6,120 nucleotides of DNA from JAKEGK01 sp036507695 (GCA_036507695.1 DATCIR010000299.1:1-6120); one strand, 5' to 3'. Positions 1 to 5,252 are shown, counted from the stretch's first letter. Notes: generated from the sequence alone by a model not told the origin. Made by a program: numbers and translations.

Positions 1-246
1 GATTTTCAGAGCGCATGGCGGCGTTGCAACTCCTTGGAATGGAACGACCATTCCGCATTCCCTTCCATAGAGCGCAGCGCCTTGCCCTGCACTTCGAAAA
101 TCGCACACTCCACCGCGTCCAACTGCGGATTCTAGGTTAAAAGACCAAGGGCTTGTCTCGATTAGTGATCTGTGGATTCAATTTCACCATGTACCTCCGC
201 CCGGACCCTGACACCAGCGCCGAAGGCGCGGAAAACAGTGACGGCA
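1..246. other. gene-free edge region, possible repeat or element remnant
   Basis: No recognisable gene. On the minus strand a frame of about 41 codons, open from a TAG near 134 to a TGA at 6-8, contains AIFEVQGKALRSMEG and ends SKELQRRHAL. I do not recognise it, and other frames here are also open. A 7-bp hairpin (GGAATGG at 36-42, CCATTCC at 48-54) lies inside it. The string at about 124-140, read on minus as TTAACCTAGAATCCGCAG, resembles the border of a dispersed repeat or insertion element, but I cannot name a family. A 17-codon minus frame (137-190) has a GGAGG before its ATG but no other support. Confidence 0.3.
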
Positions 247-278
247 GGGTTAACTTCCACTTTTTTAGTGCTTAACCC
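247..278. repeat. imperfect inverted repeat overlapping the diguanylate cyclase stop codon
   Basis: Arms GGGTTAA (247-253) and TTAACCC (272-278) are perfectly complementary, with an inner CACT/AGTG pair around a T run. The TAA stop of the diguanylate cyclase (272-274) lies within the right arm. No U run follows on the minus strand after the hairpin, so a canonical intrinsic terminator is not supported. It could still stabilise the 3' end of the mRNA or mark the edge of an inserted element. Confidence 0.4.
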
Positions 279-1603
279 TCGCATTGTTTTACCGCGTACA
301 TGTTGGCATCGGCCTGGCGAAATAGCTGTTCTTTATCCTCACCCTGCTGCGGATAAACGGCGGCGCCGATACTGGCGGAGATCGTCAGCGTTTGTCCATC
401 CAGTTCGAAAGGTGCAGTGATGGCGGAGGTAATCCTGTCGATGATGATCGAGGTGTACTCCGGCCCCTGGATATCGGTTAACAGTACGGTGAACTCATCG
501 CCGCCGATGCGCCCGACGGTGTCTGATTCACGCACGGATTGCGTAAGGCGGTGCGCCACCTCGCGTAGCAGTTGATCACCCGCTTCGTGGCCGAAGGTAT
601 CGTTAACGTCCTTGAAATGATCCAGGTCCAGATAAAGCAGCGCCAGGTGTTCGCCACCGCGGCGTGCCCGGGCTAGCGCAACGTCAAAACGGTCATTGAA
701 AAGAACCCGGTTGGGAAGATCGGTTAGCGCATCATGGTGTGCCCTGTGATGCAGTTCGGTTTCTGCCTGCTTGCGCCTGATGGCGGCGGTGATCTGGGTA
801 GAGACGAAATGCAGAAGCTGTTTGTCATCGTCGGTATAACCTCGTTTGCCAGAGTATGTTTGAATCACCAAGGCGCCCATGACACTTTTTTCCTCGATCA
901 GCGGTACGCCCAGCCAGTCGAAGGCATCGTGGCGAATCGCCGATGCCGTATTGCCAGCGACCTCGTTACCCGCGGAATTAAGTAACAGGGCGTGCCCCGA
1001 CTGAATGATCTCGGCTATAGGGGTGCCGGGCACCAGTGGCTGTGGTTCGGGTTGTAGCGCGTGCTTATCGAAAAAGTAGGGAAAGGACAGTATATCGTAG
1101 GCCTTGTCGTACAGCGCAACGTAGAAGCTCTCCGCGGGTAACAGCTTGTCGATAATGTGATGGATGCGCTGGTACAGCCCAAACAGCCCCTCGGCCGTAT
1201 GCGCCGCCTCGGAAATCTGGTAAAGCGCACTCTGCGTGTACTCAACACGCTTGCGCTCCGTGATATCGCGGGCGACTGCCAGACGGAGACGGTCGGATTC
1301 GGACCAGCAGGCCGACCACATGATATGCACAATGCGGCCATCCTTGCGTACGTAACGGTTCTCGAAATGCGGCTGAGGTTTGCCGCTCATGATGTCCGCA
1401 GCCGCTTGCAGAGTCCGTTTCCGGTCATCCGGAAACACGAAGTCGATCATGTTCCGGCCGATCAGTTCGTCCTGCGAGTAACCGAAAATACGCTCGCAAG
1501 CGGCACTGACAAAAACAAAATGGCCCTTGTCATCAACCGCACAGACGGCATCGAGCAACATATCCATGATCTTGGGAAGCAACGGCGGTGACTCCATCTT
1601 CAT
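272..1603 (-). CDS. PAS-GAF-GGDEF diguanylate cyclase
   Basis: Cytoplasmic sensor enzyme predicted to make cyclic di-GMP from two GTP. With the start at 1603 it has 443 residues. A PAS domain spans about 10-118 (FVSAACERIFGYSQDELIG, then the ARDITERK exit motif), a GAF-like domain about 125-275 (ending LHFVSTQITAAI), and a GGDEF domain about 285-443. The active-site GGDEF is at 367-371 and is canonical. An RESD inhibitory I-site at 358-361 lies five residues ahead, so product feedback is likely. There is no transmembrane segment or EAL domain. The frame stays open upstream to an ATG at 1777, but that stretch is cobC debris; the PAS start fits the ATG at 1601-1603, although no good Shine-Dalgarno precedes it. 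A TATACT (minus, 1635-1640) is a possible -10 without a clear -35. The C-terminus stops at MYAVKQCEG, several residues shorter than most GGDEF domains. Confidence 0.93.
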   Translation of the reverse strand: MKMESPPLLPKIMDMLLDAVCAVDDKGHFVFVSAACERIFGYSQDELIGRNMIDFVFPDDRKRTLQAAADIMSGKPQPHFENRYVRKDGRIVHIMWSACWSESDRLRLAVARDITERKRVEYTQSALYQISEAAHTAEGLFGLYQRIHHIIDKLLPAESFYVALYDKAYDILSFPYFFDKHALQPEPQPLVPGTPIAEIIQSGHALLLNSAGNEVAGNTASAIRHDAFDWLGVPLIEEKSVMGALVIQTYSGKRGYTDDDKQLLHFVSTQITAAIRRKQAETELHHRAHHDALTDLPNRVLFNDRFDVALARARRGGEHLALLYLDLDHFKDVNDTFGHEAGDQLLREVAHRLTQSVRESDTVGRIGGDEFTVLLTDIQGPEYTSIIIDRITSAITAPFELDGQTLTISASIGAAVYPQQGEDKEQLFRQADANMYAVKQCEG

Positions 1604-1659
1604 TGATGTAAGTATATAAGCTGGGGTTGTACGGAGTATACCAAAGTGGATTAAAACTA

Positions 1660-1896
1660 CTAGCCGACGGCAAGGGCGATTGCGTGAGGAATCGTCCGGA
1701 GGAAACCCGGGTGCAAAGTGGCGAGCGGATGGACAGGCAAAATCGCCGGAAGCGATTTCGTGGCGCATCCTTCCCATTCTCCAAAATGGATCTCGCGTAA
1801 CCTGTCATCCTGCGCATGACGCAATGAATGACGCTGTGCGTAATTCCGGGCAAAAACACTACACCGTTGCCGCGGTGAACTGATGATAATATTCAA
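1660..1896 (-). pseudogene. cobC: cobC-like (alpha-ribazole phosphatase) remnant
   Basis: A 78-codon frame from a TTG (1894-1896) keeps two hallmarks of the CobC branch of histidine phosphatases. These are SSPRQRC (residues 6-12), matching the family's SPLxRC, and DDRLREIHFGEWEG (30-43), matching xRLREMDFGxWEG. CobC removes phosphate from alpha-ribazole phosphate in the late B12 pathway. The catalytic RHG near the N-terminus is absent, with an in-frame stop seven codons ahead of the TTG. After WEG the similarity ends. The -1 neighbour frame, which opens into the cyclase ORF, reads GRMRHEIASGDF at that point and may continue the gene after a frameshift. The C-terminal catalytic His region is not seen. 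The position just behind cobQ fits cobC. It is clearly non-functional; family assignment is likely but rests on about 43 residues. Confidence 0.62.
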
Positions 1897-1942
1897 GTGC
1901 CAAAATCACCCGGTCACATATCGCGGCCGGTTACTGATGGAG

Positions 1943-1968
1943 ACGGCCTGTTCGATTCACCGCAAGCA
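1943..1968. repeat. left arm of a perfect 26-bp inverted repeat (copy of cobQ sequence)
   Basis: This 26-bp stretch is the exact reverse complement of 2156-2181, inside the cobQ 3' region. On the plus strand it encodes GLFDSPQA, the same peptide that cobQ encodes on the minus strand. It begins five bases past the cobQ stop codon, so an inverted scrap of cobQ sits just outside the gene. The spacer between arms is 187 bp. Confidence 0.95.
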
Positions 1969-1972
1969 AGAA

Positions 1973-3463
1973 TTAACGTTCGCATGACAGGTCTCGCCGA
2001 GCATGATTAGGTAATTTCAATAATTCCAATACCCGGGCGGTATCCACATACTGATCCACCGTATCGGCAAGTTTTTCAATGTTGCTTTCGAGGAGCTGTT
2101 GATAGTCTAGGGTTTCCACCGCGGATAACCCCGCCCAACGTAATAAGCTGGTACGTGCTTGCGGTGAATCGAACAGGCCGTGCACGTAGGTACCCATGAT
2201 TTGGTTATCCGCGGAAATAGCGCCATCGTGTTTGTGTTGCAGGTATATAGCCGGCTTATGCAAAGCCGGTCCCGTGGTCGTGCCGGCGTGTATCTCATAA
2301 CCCGCCACAGGCACATTATCGATGAGCAATGTGCCGCTGACATTGCGCAATTGTTTCTCCCCTTGCAACGTGGTTTGCATCTCAAACAGTCCCAGGCCAT
2401 CACTGCTCCCGGCGGCATCTTCAATGCCTCGCGGATCGTGAATCTGTTGCCCCAGCATTTGGAAACCACCGCATATGCCGATAATTTTGCCGCCATAACG
2501 CATATGGCGCTGCAAATAAGACGGCCAATGGTTATCATGCAGCCACTGCAAGTCGTTCCGGACGGATTTGCTGCCCGGCAGGATAACCAGATCGGCGCCT
2601 GGAATGGCGGCGCCGGCAGGTATATAAGTCAGCTCTACTTGTGGATGCAGGCACAATACATCAAAGTCGGTGTGGTTGCTGATGCGTGGCAGTACTGGCA
2701 CGACGACTTTTAGCGGGTGAGAAGCATTCCGCGCCTGGTGTGTTTGAATGGCGTCTTCGGCCTGCAGATGCAGGTTAGGCAGATAAGGGATGACGCCTAA
2801 AACCGGTTTCCCGGTTTTTTGTTCCAGCCAATCAAGCCCGGGTTGCAAAAGCGATAAATCACCACGAAACCGGTTTATCACGAATCCGGCGATGCGTTCC
2901 CGCTCGCTGGGCGCAAGCAACGCCAGTGTGCCAACGATATGCGCGAACACACCGCCACGGTCAATATCCGCGATTAAAATCACCGGGCAATCCACCGCTT
3001 CCGCAAACCCCATGTTGGCGATATCGTTATCACGCAGGTTAATTTCCGCCGGCGAGCCGGCGCCTTCGACAATCAAGGCATCGTAAACCGTGCTCAGCCT
3101 TGCATAGGAGTCCAGTACCGCTTGGCGGGCGACTTTTTTGTAGGCGTGATAGCCGCGTGCGTCCATATTGGCCAATGCTTTTCCATGAATAATTACCTGT
3201 GCGCCGGTATCCGTATTGGGTTTCAATAGCACGGGATTCATATCGGTATGCGGCGGCACCTTGCACGCCATGGCCTGTACCGCCTGGGCGCGGCCGATTT
3301 CACCATTGTCAATGGTCACGGCGCTATTGAGCGCCATGTTCTGCGGTTTGAATGGCGCCGGTTGCAAGCCCTGGCGCAGCAGCCAACGGCATAACGCGGT
3401 AACTAACATACTTTTACCCGCGTCTGACGTGGTTCCTTGCACCATAAGTGTGGGAGCCGGCAT
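1973..3463 (-). CDS. cobQ: cobyric acid synthase (glutamine-hydrolysing) CobQ/CbiP
   Basis: Catalyses four ATP- and glutamine-dependent amidations (side chains b, d, e, g) turning adenosylcobyrinic acid a,c-diamide into adenosylcobyric acid, in the cytoplasm. With ATG at 3461-3463 it has 496 residues, the usual family length. The N-terminal P-loop-like ATPase region has GTTSDAGKS (10-18), FKPQNMALNS (38-47), VEGAGSPAEINL (132-143) and ADIDRGGVFA (165-174). The C-terminal glutamine amidotransferase domain has the nucleophile in GICGGFQMLG (Cys331) and the catalytic His in TYVHGLFDSP (His428). The tail, with IEKLADTVDQYVD, is typical. A GTG three codons upstream abuts the AAGGAGG (3473-3479), whereas the ATG lies nine bases from it, so the ATG is preferred. 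It lies downstream of btuM and the cobO remnant, probably under the 4682-4905 riboswitch. It appears intact. Confidence 0.97.
   Translation of the reverse strand: MPAPTLMVQGTTSDAGKSMLVTALCRWLLRQGLQPAPFKPQNMALNSAVTIDNGEIGRAQAVQAMACKVPPHTDMNPVLLKPNTDTGAQVIIHGKALANMDARGYHAYKKVARQAVLDSYARLSTVYDALIVEGAGSPAEINLRDNDIANMGFAEAVDCPVILIADIDRGGVFAHIVGTLALLAPSERERIAGFVINRFRGDLSLLQPGLDWLEQKTGKPVLGVIPYLPNLHLQAEDAIQTHQARNASHPLKVVVPVLPRISNHTDFDVLCLHPQVELTYIPAGAAIPGADLVILPGSKSVRNDLQWLHDNHWPSYLQRHMRYGGKIIGICGGFQMLGQQIHDPRGIEDAAGSSDGLGLFEMQTTLQGEKQLRNVSGTLLIDNVPVAGYEIHAGTTTGPALHKPAIYLQHKHDGAISADNQIMGTYVHGLFDSPQARTSLLRWAGLSAVETLDYQQLLESNIEKLADTVDQYVDTARVLELLKLPNHARRDLSCER
2156..2181. repeat. right arm of the perfect 26-bp inverted repeat, inside cobQ
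   Basis: Exact reverse complement of 1943-1968. It lies within the cobQ coding sequence for the peptide around GLFDSPQA, just after the catalytic His of the amidotransferase domain. Inversion between the two arms would replace the last roughly 60 residues of CobQ with about a dozen novel ones ending at a TAG. Confidence 0.95.
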
Positions 3464-3472
3464 CGTTATCAC

Positions 3473-3479
3473 CCTCCTT
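3473..3479 (-). promoter_or_regulatory. strong Shine-Dalgarno of cobQ, decides its start
   Basis: Reads AAGGAGG on the minus strand, a full anti-16S match. It lies nine bases from the ATG at 3463 but directly abuts the alternative GTG at 3472, which argues for the ATG. The site starts ten bases past the stop of the shrunken cobO frame. Confidence 0.8.
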
Positions 3480-3488
3480 GCGTGTTAG

Positions 3489-3629
3489 TTAGGTCATGAA
3501 AATCGCTAGTTGCGCTTTTACGCCTGCCTGGAATGCATGCTTGACTGCCTGCATTTCGGTTACCGTATCTGCTGCCTTTTTGCGCTGCATGCGCAACCGG
3601 TGGCGTGCATTTTCGTCGGAATCCGGCAT
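3489..3629 (-). pseudogene. cobO: internally deleted corrinoid adenosyltransferase (CobA/CobO/BtuR), both ends retained in frame
   Basis: A 46-residue open frame from ATG 3627-3629 to TAA 3489-3491. Residues 1-19 (MPDSDENARHRLRMQRKKA) match the basic N-terminal leader typical of CobO/BtuR. Residues 20-41 (ADTVTEMQ, then VKHAFQAGVKAQ) match the C-terminus of the family; from memory E. coli BtuR ends ADTVSELRP VKHAFDAGVKAQIGIDY. The roughly 150 residues between, including the GNGKGKT P-loop, are missing, so it cannot bind ATP or adenosylate corrinoids. The last residues (LAIFMT) also differ from the usual ending. The start lies five bases past the btuM stop with no strong ribosome site, suggesting coupling to btuM, and cobQ follows. 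The normal enzyme acts just before CobQ, so the position fits. It is either a decay remnant or, less likely, a retained micropeptide. Confidence 0.82.
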
Positions 3630-3634
3630 GGTGA

Positions 3635-4216
3635 CTATGCACCGATTGGCCGGCTATTGCTGGTGTTGCGCCGTGTTACCGCAACCGCGATATGCAGCGC
3701 CCCGGCTATGGCAACATAGAATAATAGGTTCCCAAGTGATGACGGGAAGTAAATGATAAAGCGCTCTGCAAAGCCCGTGAGACTGATGTCCGCGAACCGG
3801 CCCGAAACAAAATAAAACCCGCCGCTGGAAAAAAGTTCACAAACCAACGCACCGGAAAATATGCTGAATATAAATACCGGTATGTTATTCCGGGCCAGGA
3901 TAAAATGTGACGCATACCAGCGCCCGGAAAACCACAACGCCGCGTAAGCAGGCAGCAAAAAAGGGTACGCCGGGCTGACGCAGAAATTGCTAACGCCACC
4001 CCAGGTCACCGCAACGAGATCGAGCAAAAATGCTTGCATCAGGAAAAACAAAAACCAGCCTGCACGGCGCAGGTAAAAACCCCCGATAAAAAATATCGCC
4101 CATGACGCGTTGGGTAAAATTTCCAGGGATATGGAATGACTTGACCGCGTCAACAGCATTAGTATGCTTAGTACGAACAGTATTATCCAGGTTTGCCGTC
4201 TGGTGAGTTCCATCAT
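3635..4216 (-). CDS. btuM: BtuM-type cobalamin transporter (ECF S-component-like membrane protein)
   Basis: Inner-membrane protein of 193 residues with about six hydrophobic segments (roughly 10-24, 38-50, 53-70, 84-97, 112-130, 157-178). I assign it to BtuM, the solitary S-component-like B12 transporter of Gram-negative bacteria. The key region is TWGGVSNFCVSPAYPF with Cys79, equivalent by my recollection to the cobalt-coordinating, decyanating Cys80 of Thiobacillus denitrificans BtuM. His27, Asp66, Tyr84 and Arg152 stand where other binding-site residues are expected, all shifted by one. CELFSSGGFYFVSGRF (126-141) is another strongly conserved-looking block. AAGGAG at 4225-4230 sits eight bases ahead of the ATG at 4214-4216; a second ATG follows at once. 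The locus (B12 riboswitch upstream, cobQ downstream) supports the assignment. No energising EcfA/EcfT partner is in the window. It appears intact. Confidence 0.88.
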   Translation of the reverse strand: MMELTRRQTWIILFVLSILMLLTRSSHSISLEILPNASWAIFFIGGFYLRRAGWFLFFLMQAFLLDLVAVTWGGVSNFCVSPAYPFLLPAYAALWFSGRWYASHFILARNNIPVFIFSIFSGALVCELFSSGGFYFVSGRFADISLTGFAERFIIYFPSSLGNLLFYVAIAGALHIAVAVTRRNTSNSRPIGA

Positions 4217-4224
4217 TTTGCATG

Positions 4225-4230
4225 CTCCTT
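4225..4230 (-). promoter_or_regulatory. Shine-Dalgarno of btuM
   Basis: AAGGAG on the minus strand, eight bases ahead of the first of two adjacent ATG codons (4214-4216 and 4211-4213). It lies outside the repeat element at 4246-4384, so the insertion leaves the ribosome site intact. Confidence 0.75.
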
Positions 4231-4245
4231 GTAATTGATTAAGGG

Positions 4246-4384
4246 AACCTCTGATTAAGTCATTACGGCGTCTTTTAAAGCATGCCCCGGCATGGTGTAA
4301 GCCGGGGCCGGAATCCAGGAAGGTATCGATTTAGCTGGACCCCGGCCTTCGCCGGGGTGACGAAAAGTGACTTGTTCAGAGCTT
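4246..4384. repeat. MITE/REP-like element with imperfect terminal inverted repeats
   Basis: About 139 bp between the btuB remnant and btuM. The ends 4246-4263 (AACCTCTGATTAAGTCAT) and 4367-4384 (reverse complement AAGCTCTGAACAAGTCAC) match at 14 of 18 positions. Inside are two strong hairpins: GCCCCGGC/GCCGGGGC (4284-4291 and 4301-4308) and CCCCGGC/GCCGGGG (4340-4346 and 4351-4357). The CGGGGTGACG and CCGGAATCCAG wording is that of a common dispersed proteobacterial palindromic repeat, often mis-annotated as RHPGEGRGP peptides. No clear target-site duplication is seen. It lies in the leader of btuM and may alter mRNA stability between riboswitch and btuM. Confidence 0.7.
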
Positions 4385-4385
4385 T

Positions 4386-4532
4386 CTAAGGTTGATAAGT
4401 CAGGCGGAGTTGCTGCGTGCGGCCGGGCTGGTTGTAAACACGAATGACGGGTTGAAGGTTTTCTTCGGCTAAAGCGGTAAACGGCAAGCCAAGCGCTTCC
4501 AGATACACAGCGATACATACAACGATGTTCAC
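4386..4532 (-). pseudogene. btuB: probable internally deleted TonB-dependent B12 receptor (BtuB), both ends retained in frame
   Basis: A 48-residue open frame from GTG 4530-4532 to TAG 4386-4388, with GGAG seven bases ahead of the GTG. Residues 1-22 are hydrophobic and end FTALA, like a degraded signal peptide, though a Glu sits in its core and basic residues are lacking. AEENLQPVI (22-30) resembles the start of a mature TonB-dependent receptor with its TonB box. VYNQPGRTQQLRLTYQP (32-48) resembles the last beta-strand of a BtuB-type barrel, where a Y-x-x-x-G-R motif precedes a terminal strand. The roughly 600 residues of plug and barrel are absent. It is the first frame after the cobalamin riboswitch, where btuB is expected. 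Both pieces are short, so this is inference from sequence style plus position; a small unrelated secreted peptide is the alternative. Confidence 0.6.
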
Positions 4533-4577
4533 GATTATTCTCCAAACACACACCCGTGTATTGTTTGAACCAAGGGC

Positions 4578-4665
4578 ATTACGTTTGGGCGGGGAAAATC
4601 ACTGTTGCGCCAATAGTAGAACAGGAAGAATATGGCTTCAACGTAATTGCATTACCCACCGTAAT
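4578..4665 (-). promoter_or_regulatory. possible riboswitch expression platform with competing helices
   Basis: Between the B12 box and the btuB-remnant start, three mutually exclusive pairings share the same bases. ATTACGTT pairs with AACGTAAT over a long loop (plus 4640-4647 with 4578-4585). GTAAT/ATTAC closes a 3-nt loop (4643-4655), and ATTAC/GTAAT closes a 5-nt loop (4651-4665). Such alternatives could pass the ligand state toward the start at 4532. No intrinsic terminator with a U run is obvious, so translational control is more likely than attenuation. This is inferred only from complementarity. Confidence 0.35.
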
Positions 4666-4681
4666 ACCCACTAACAGGTTT

Positions 4682-4905
4682 CAGGCCGGTCTCCGGACTC
4701 ACGAGTGGTTTAACTATCTTATTAGCTTATTAGCCAAATACCAGCGGGCTTATTAGCCTAATACCAGCTATCGGGCGGATCGCCTTCCCGCGTCAAAACA
4801 ACACAGTGGCTTAATGATCCGCCGCAACTCGTTTACCGTTGCGGGGGCAGTACCGGGATTGCATGAACGGATTGTGTTATGCGCACCGGTTTCCCGTTTC
4901 ATCCG
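4682..4905 (-). ncRNA. cobalamin riboswitch (B12 element)
   Basis: Read on minus it has the conserved blocks in the right order. These are GATGAAACGGGAAACCGGTG (plus 4884-4903), CTGCCCCCGCAACGGTAA (4833-4850), AGCCACTG with the GCCACTG core (4804-4810), GGGAAGGC (4782-4789) and the B12 box GTCCGGAGACCGGCCTG (4682-4698). An 8-bp helix GGCGGATC/GATCCGCC (4816-4823 with 4774-4781) brackets the GCCACTG and GGGAAGGC elements. It binds adenosylcobalamin or a related form in the mRNA leader and normally lowers expression of uptake and synthesis genes. It heads the btuB remnant, btuM and cobQ on the same strand. The arm between GGGAAGGC and the B12 box is enlarged by a tandem repeat. Ends are approximate. 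Confidence 0.96.
4723..4768. repeat. 23-bp tandem repeat inside the riboswitch variable arm
   Basis: Two adjacent 23-bp units, 4723-4745 and 4746-4768, agree at 20 of 23 positions (shared core on plus: GCTTATTAGCC then ATACCAGC). A partial third CTTATTAG lies just beside them at 4719-4726. On the transcript each unit can form a small hairpin (GGCT AATA AGCC). The repeat lies in the peripheral arm before the B12 box, so the conserved core is untouched. Confidence 0.85.
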
Positions 4906-4946
4906 TCTGGCGAATGCCTTTCGGACACCTAAAACAAGATGGGCTG

Positions 4947-4976
4947 ATTAAAACATCGAACCTGCTATCAATTCAA
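4947..4976 (-). promoter_or_regulatory. candidate sigma70-type promoter of the B12 locus
   Basis: On minus, TTGAAT (plus 4971-4976) as -35 and TTTAAT (4947-4952) as -10 are separated by 18 bases. This would start transcription some 30-35 bases before the first conserved riboswitch block. It is a moderate match to consensus and is chosen partly by position. Confidence 0.35.
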
Positions 4977-5038
4977 GTCTTTTAGCTAACATTTTTGGGT
5001 CTTCCGAAGAATCAGTGGGTAGCTTAACACCGGTATTC

Positions 5039-5199
5039 AACGCAAAGACGCCATGACGCAAAGGAAACCGGATTATTGTTAAAGAACTGTAGTGTACTGT
5101 TTTTTGGATTGCGGATAGGGCGGCCCACCGCGTTTGGCAGCGGATTAAGGTTGCATTCAGTAATAGTTTGAATGCTTTGCGGCTTCGCGCCTTTGCGTT
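5039..5199. repeat. 161-bp segment bounded by 26-bp imperfect inverted repeats
   Basis: The arm 5039-5064 and the reverse complement of 5174-5199 agree at 21 of 26 positions. Each arm contains two CGCAAAG words (left ACGCAAAGACGCC, right read on minus ACGCAAAGGCGCG). The 109 bp between show no reading frame. This CGCAAAG wording is familiar from dispersed intergenic repeats. No target duplication is evident. The rest of the 4906-5252 gap holds only the candidate B12-locus promoter and no gene that I can see. Confidence 0.65.
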
Positions 5200-5252
5200 A
5201 ACGTTTTTTCAGGGTTGGATTGCCTATAGATTTTTCTGACGAGACTTGGTTA

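Noticed and set aside
137..190. 17-codon minus frame with a GGAGG ahead of its ATG
   Set aside because: Too short and without any homology I can recognise; the ribosome-site match alone is weak evidence.
247..278. Intrinsic terminator of the diguanylate cyclase
   Set aside because: The hairpin lacks a following U run on the minus strand and contains the stop codon itself; listed only as an inverted repeat.
1604..1777. Using the far-upstream ATG (1775-1777) as the start of the diguanylate cyclase
   Set aside because: The extra 58 residues have no PAS-like or signal features and coincide with the broken cobC region; the PAS domain begins naturally after the ATG at 1601-1603. Kept as a finding only.
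3464..3472. GTG at 3470-3472 as the start of cobQ
   Set aside because: It directly abuts the AAGGAGG ribosome site; the ATG three codons later is nine bases away, which is the normal spacing.
2180..3488. Several plus-strand frames of 75-177 codons opposite cobQ
   Set aside because: Antisense shadows of a well-conserved gene, with low-plausibility protein sequence.
4255..4551. 98-residue minus frame containing RHPGEGRGP
   Set aside because: It reads through the MITE/REP-like repeat, a known source of spurious peptides, and is in a different frame from the better-supported btuB remnant.
4556..4756. 66-residue plus-strand frame
   Set aside because: It lies antisense to the riboswitch leader and B12 box, with no ribosome site or motif.
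4719..4768. CRISPR-like repeats
   Set aside because: Only two head-to-tail units without spacers, inside a clear cobalamin riboswitch; a simple tandem duplication explains them.
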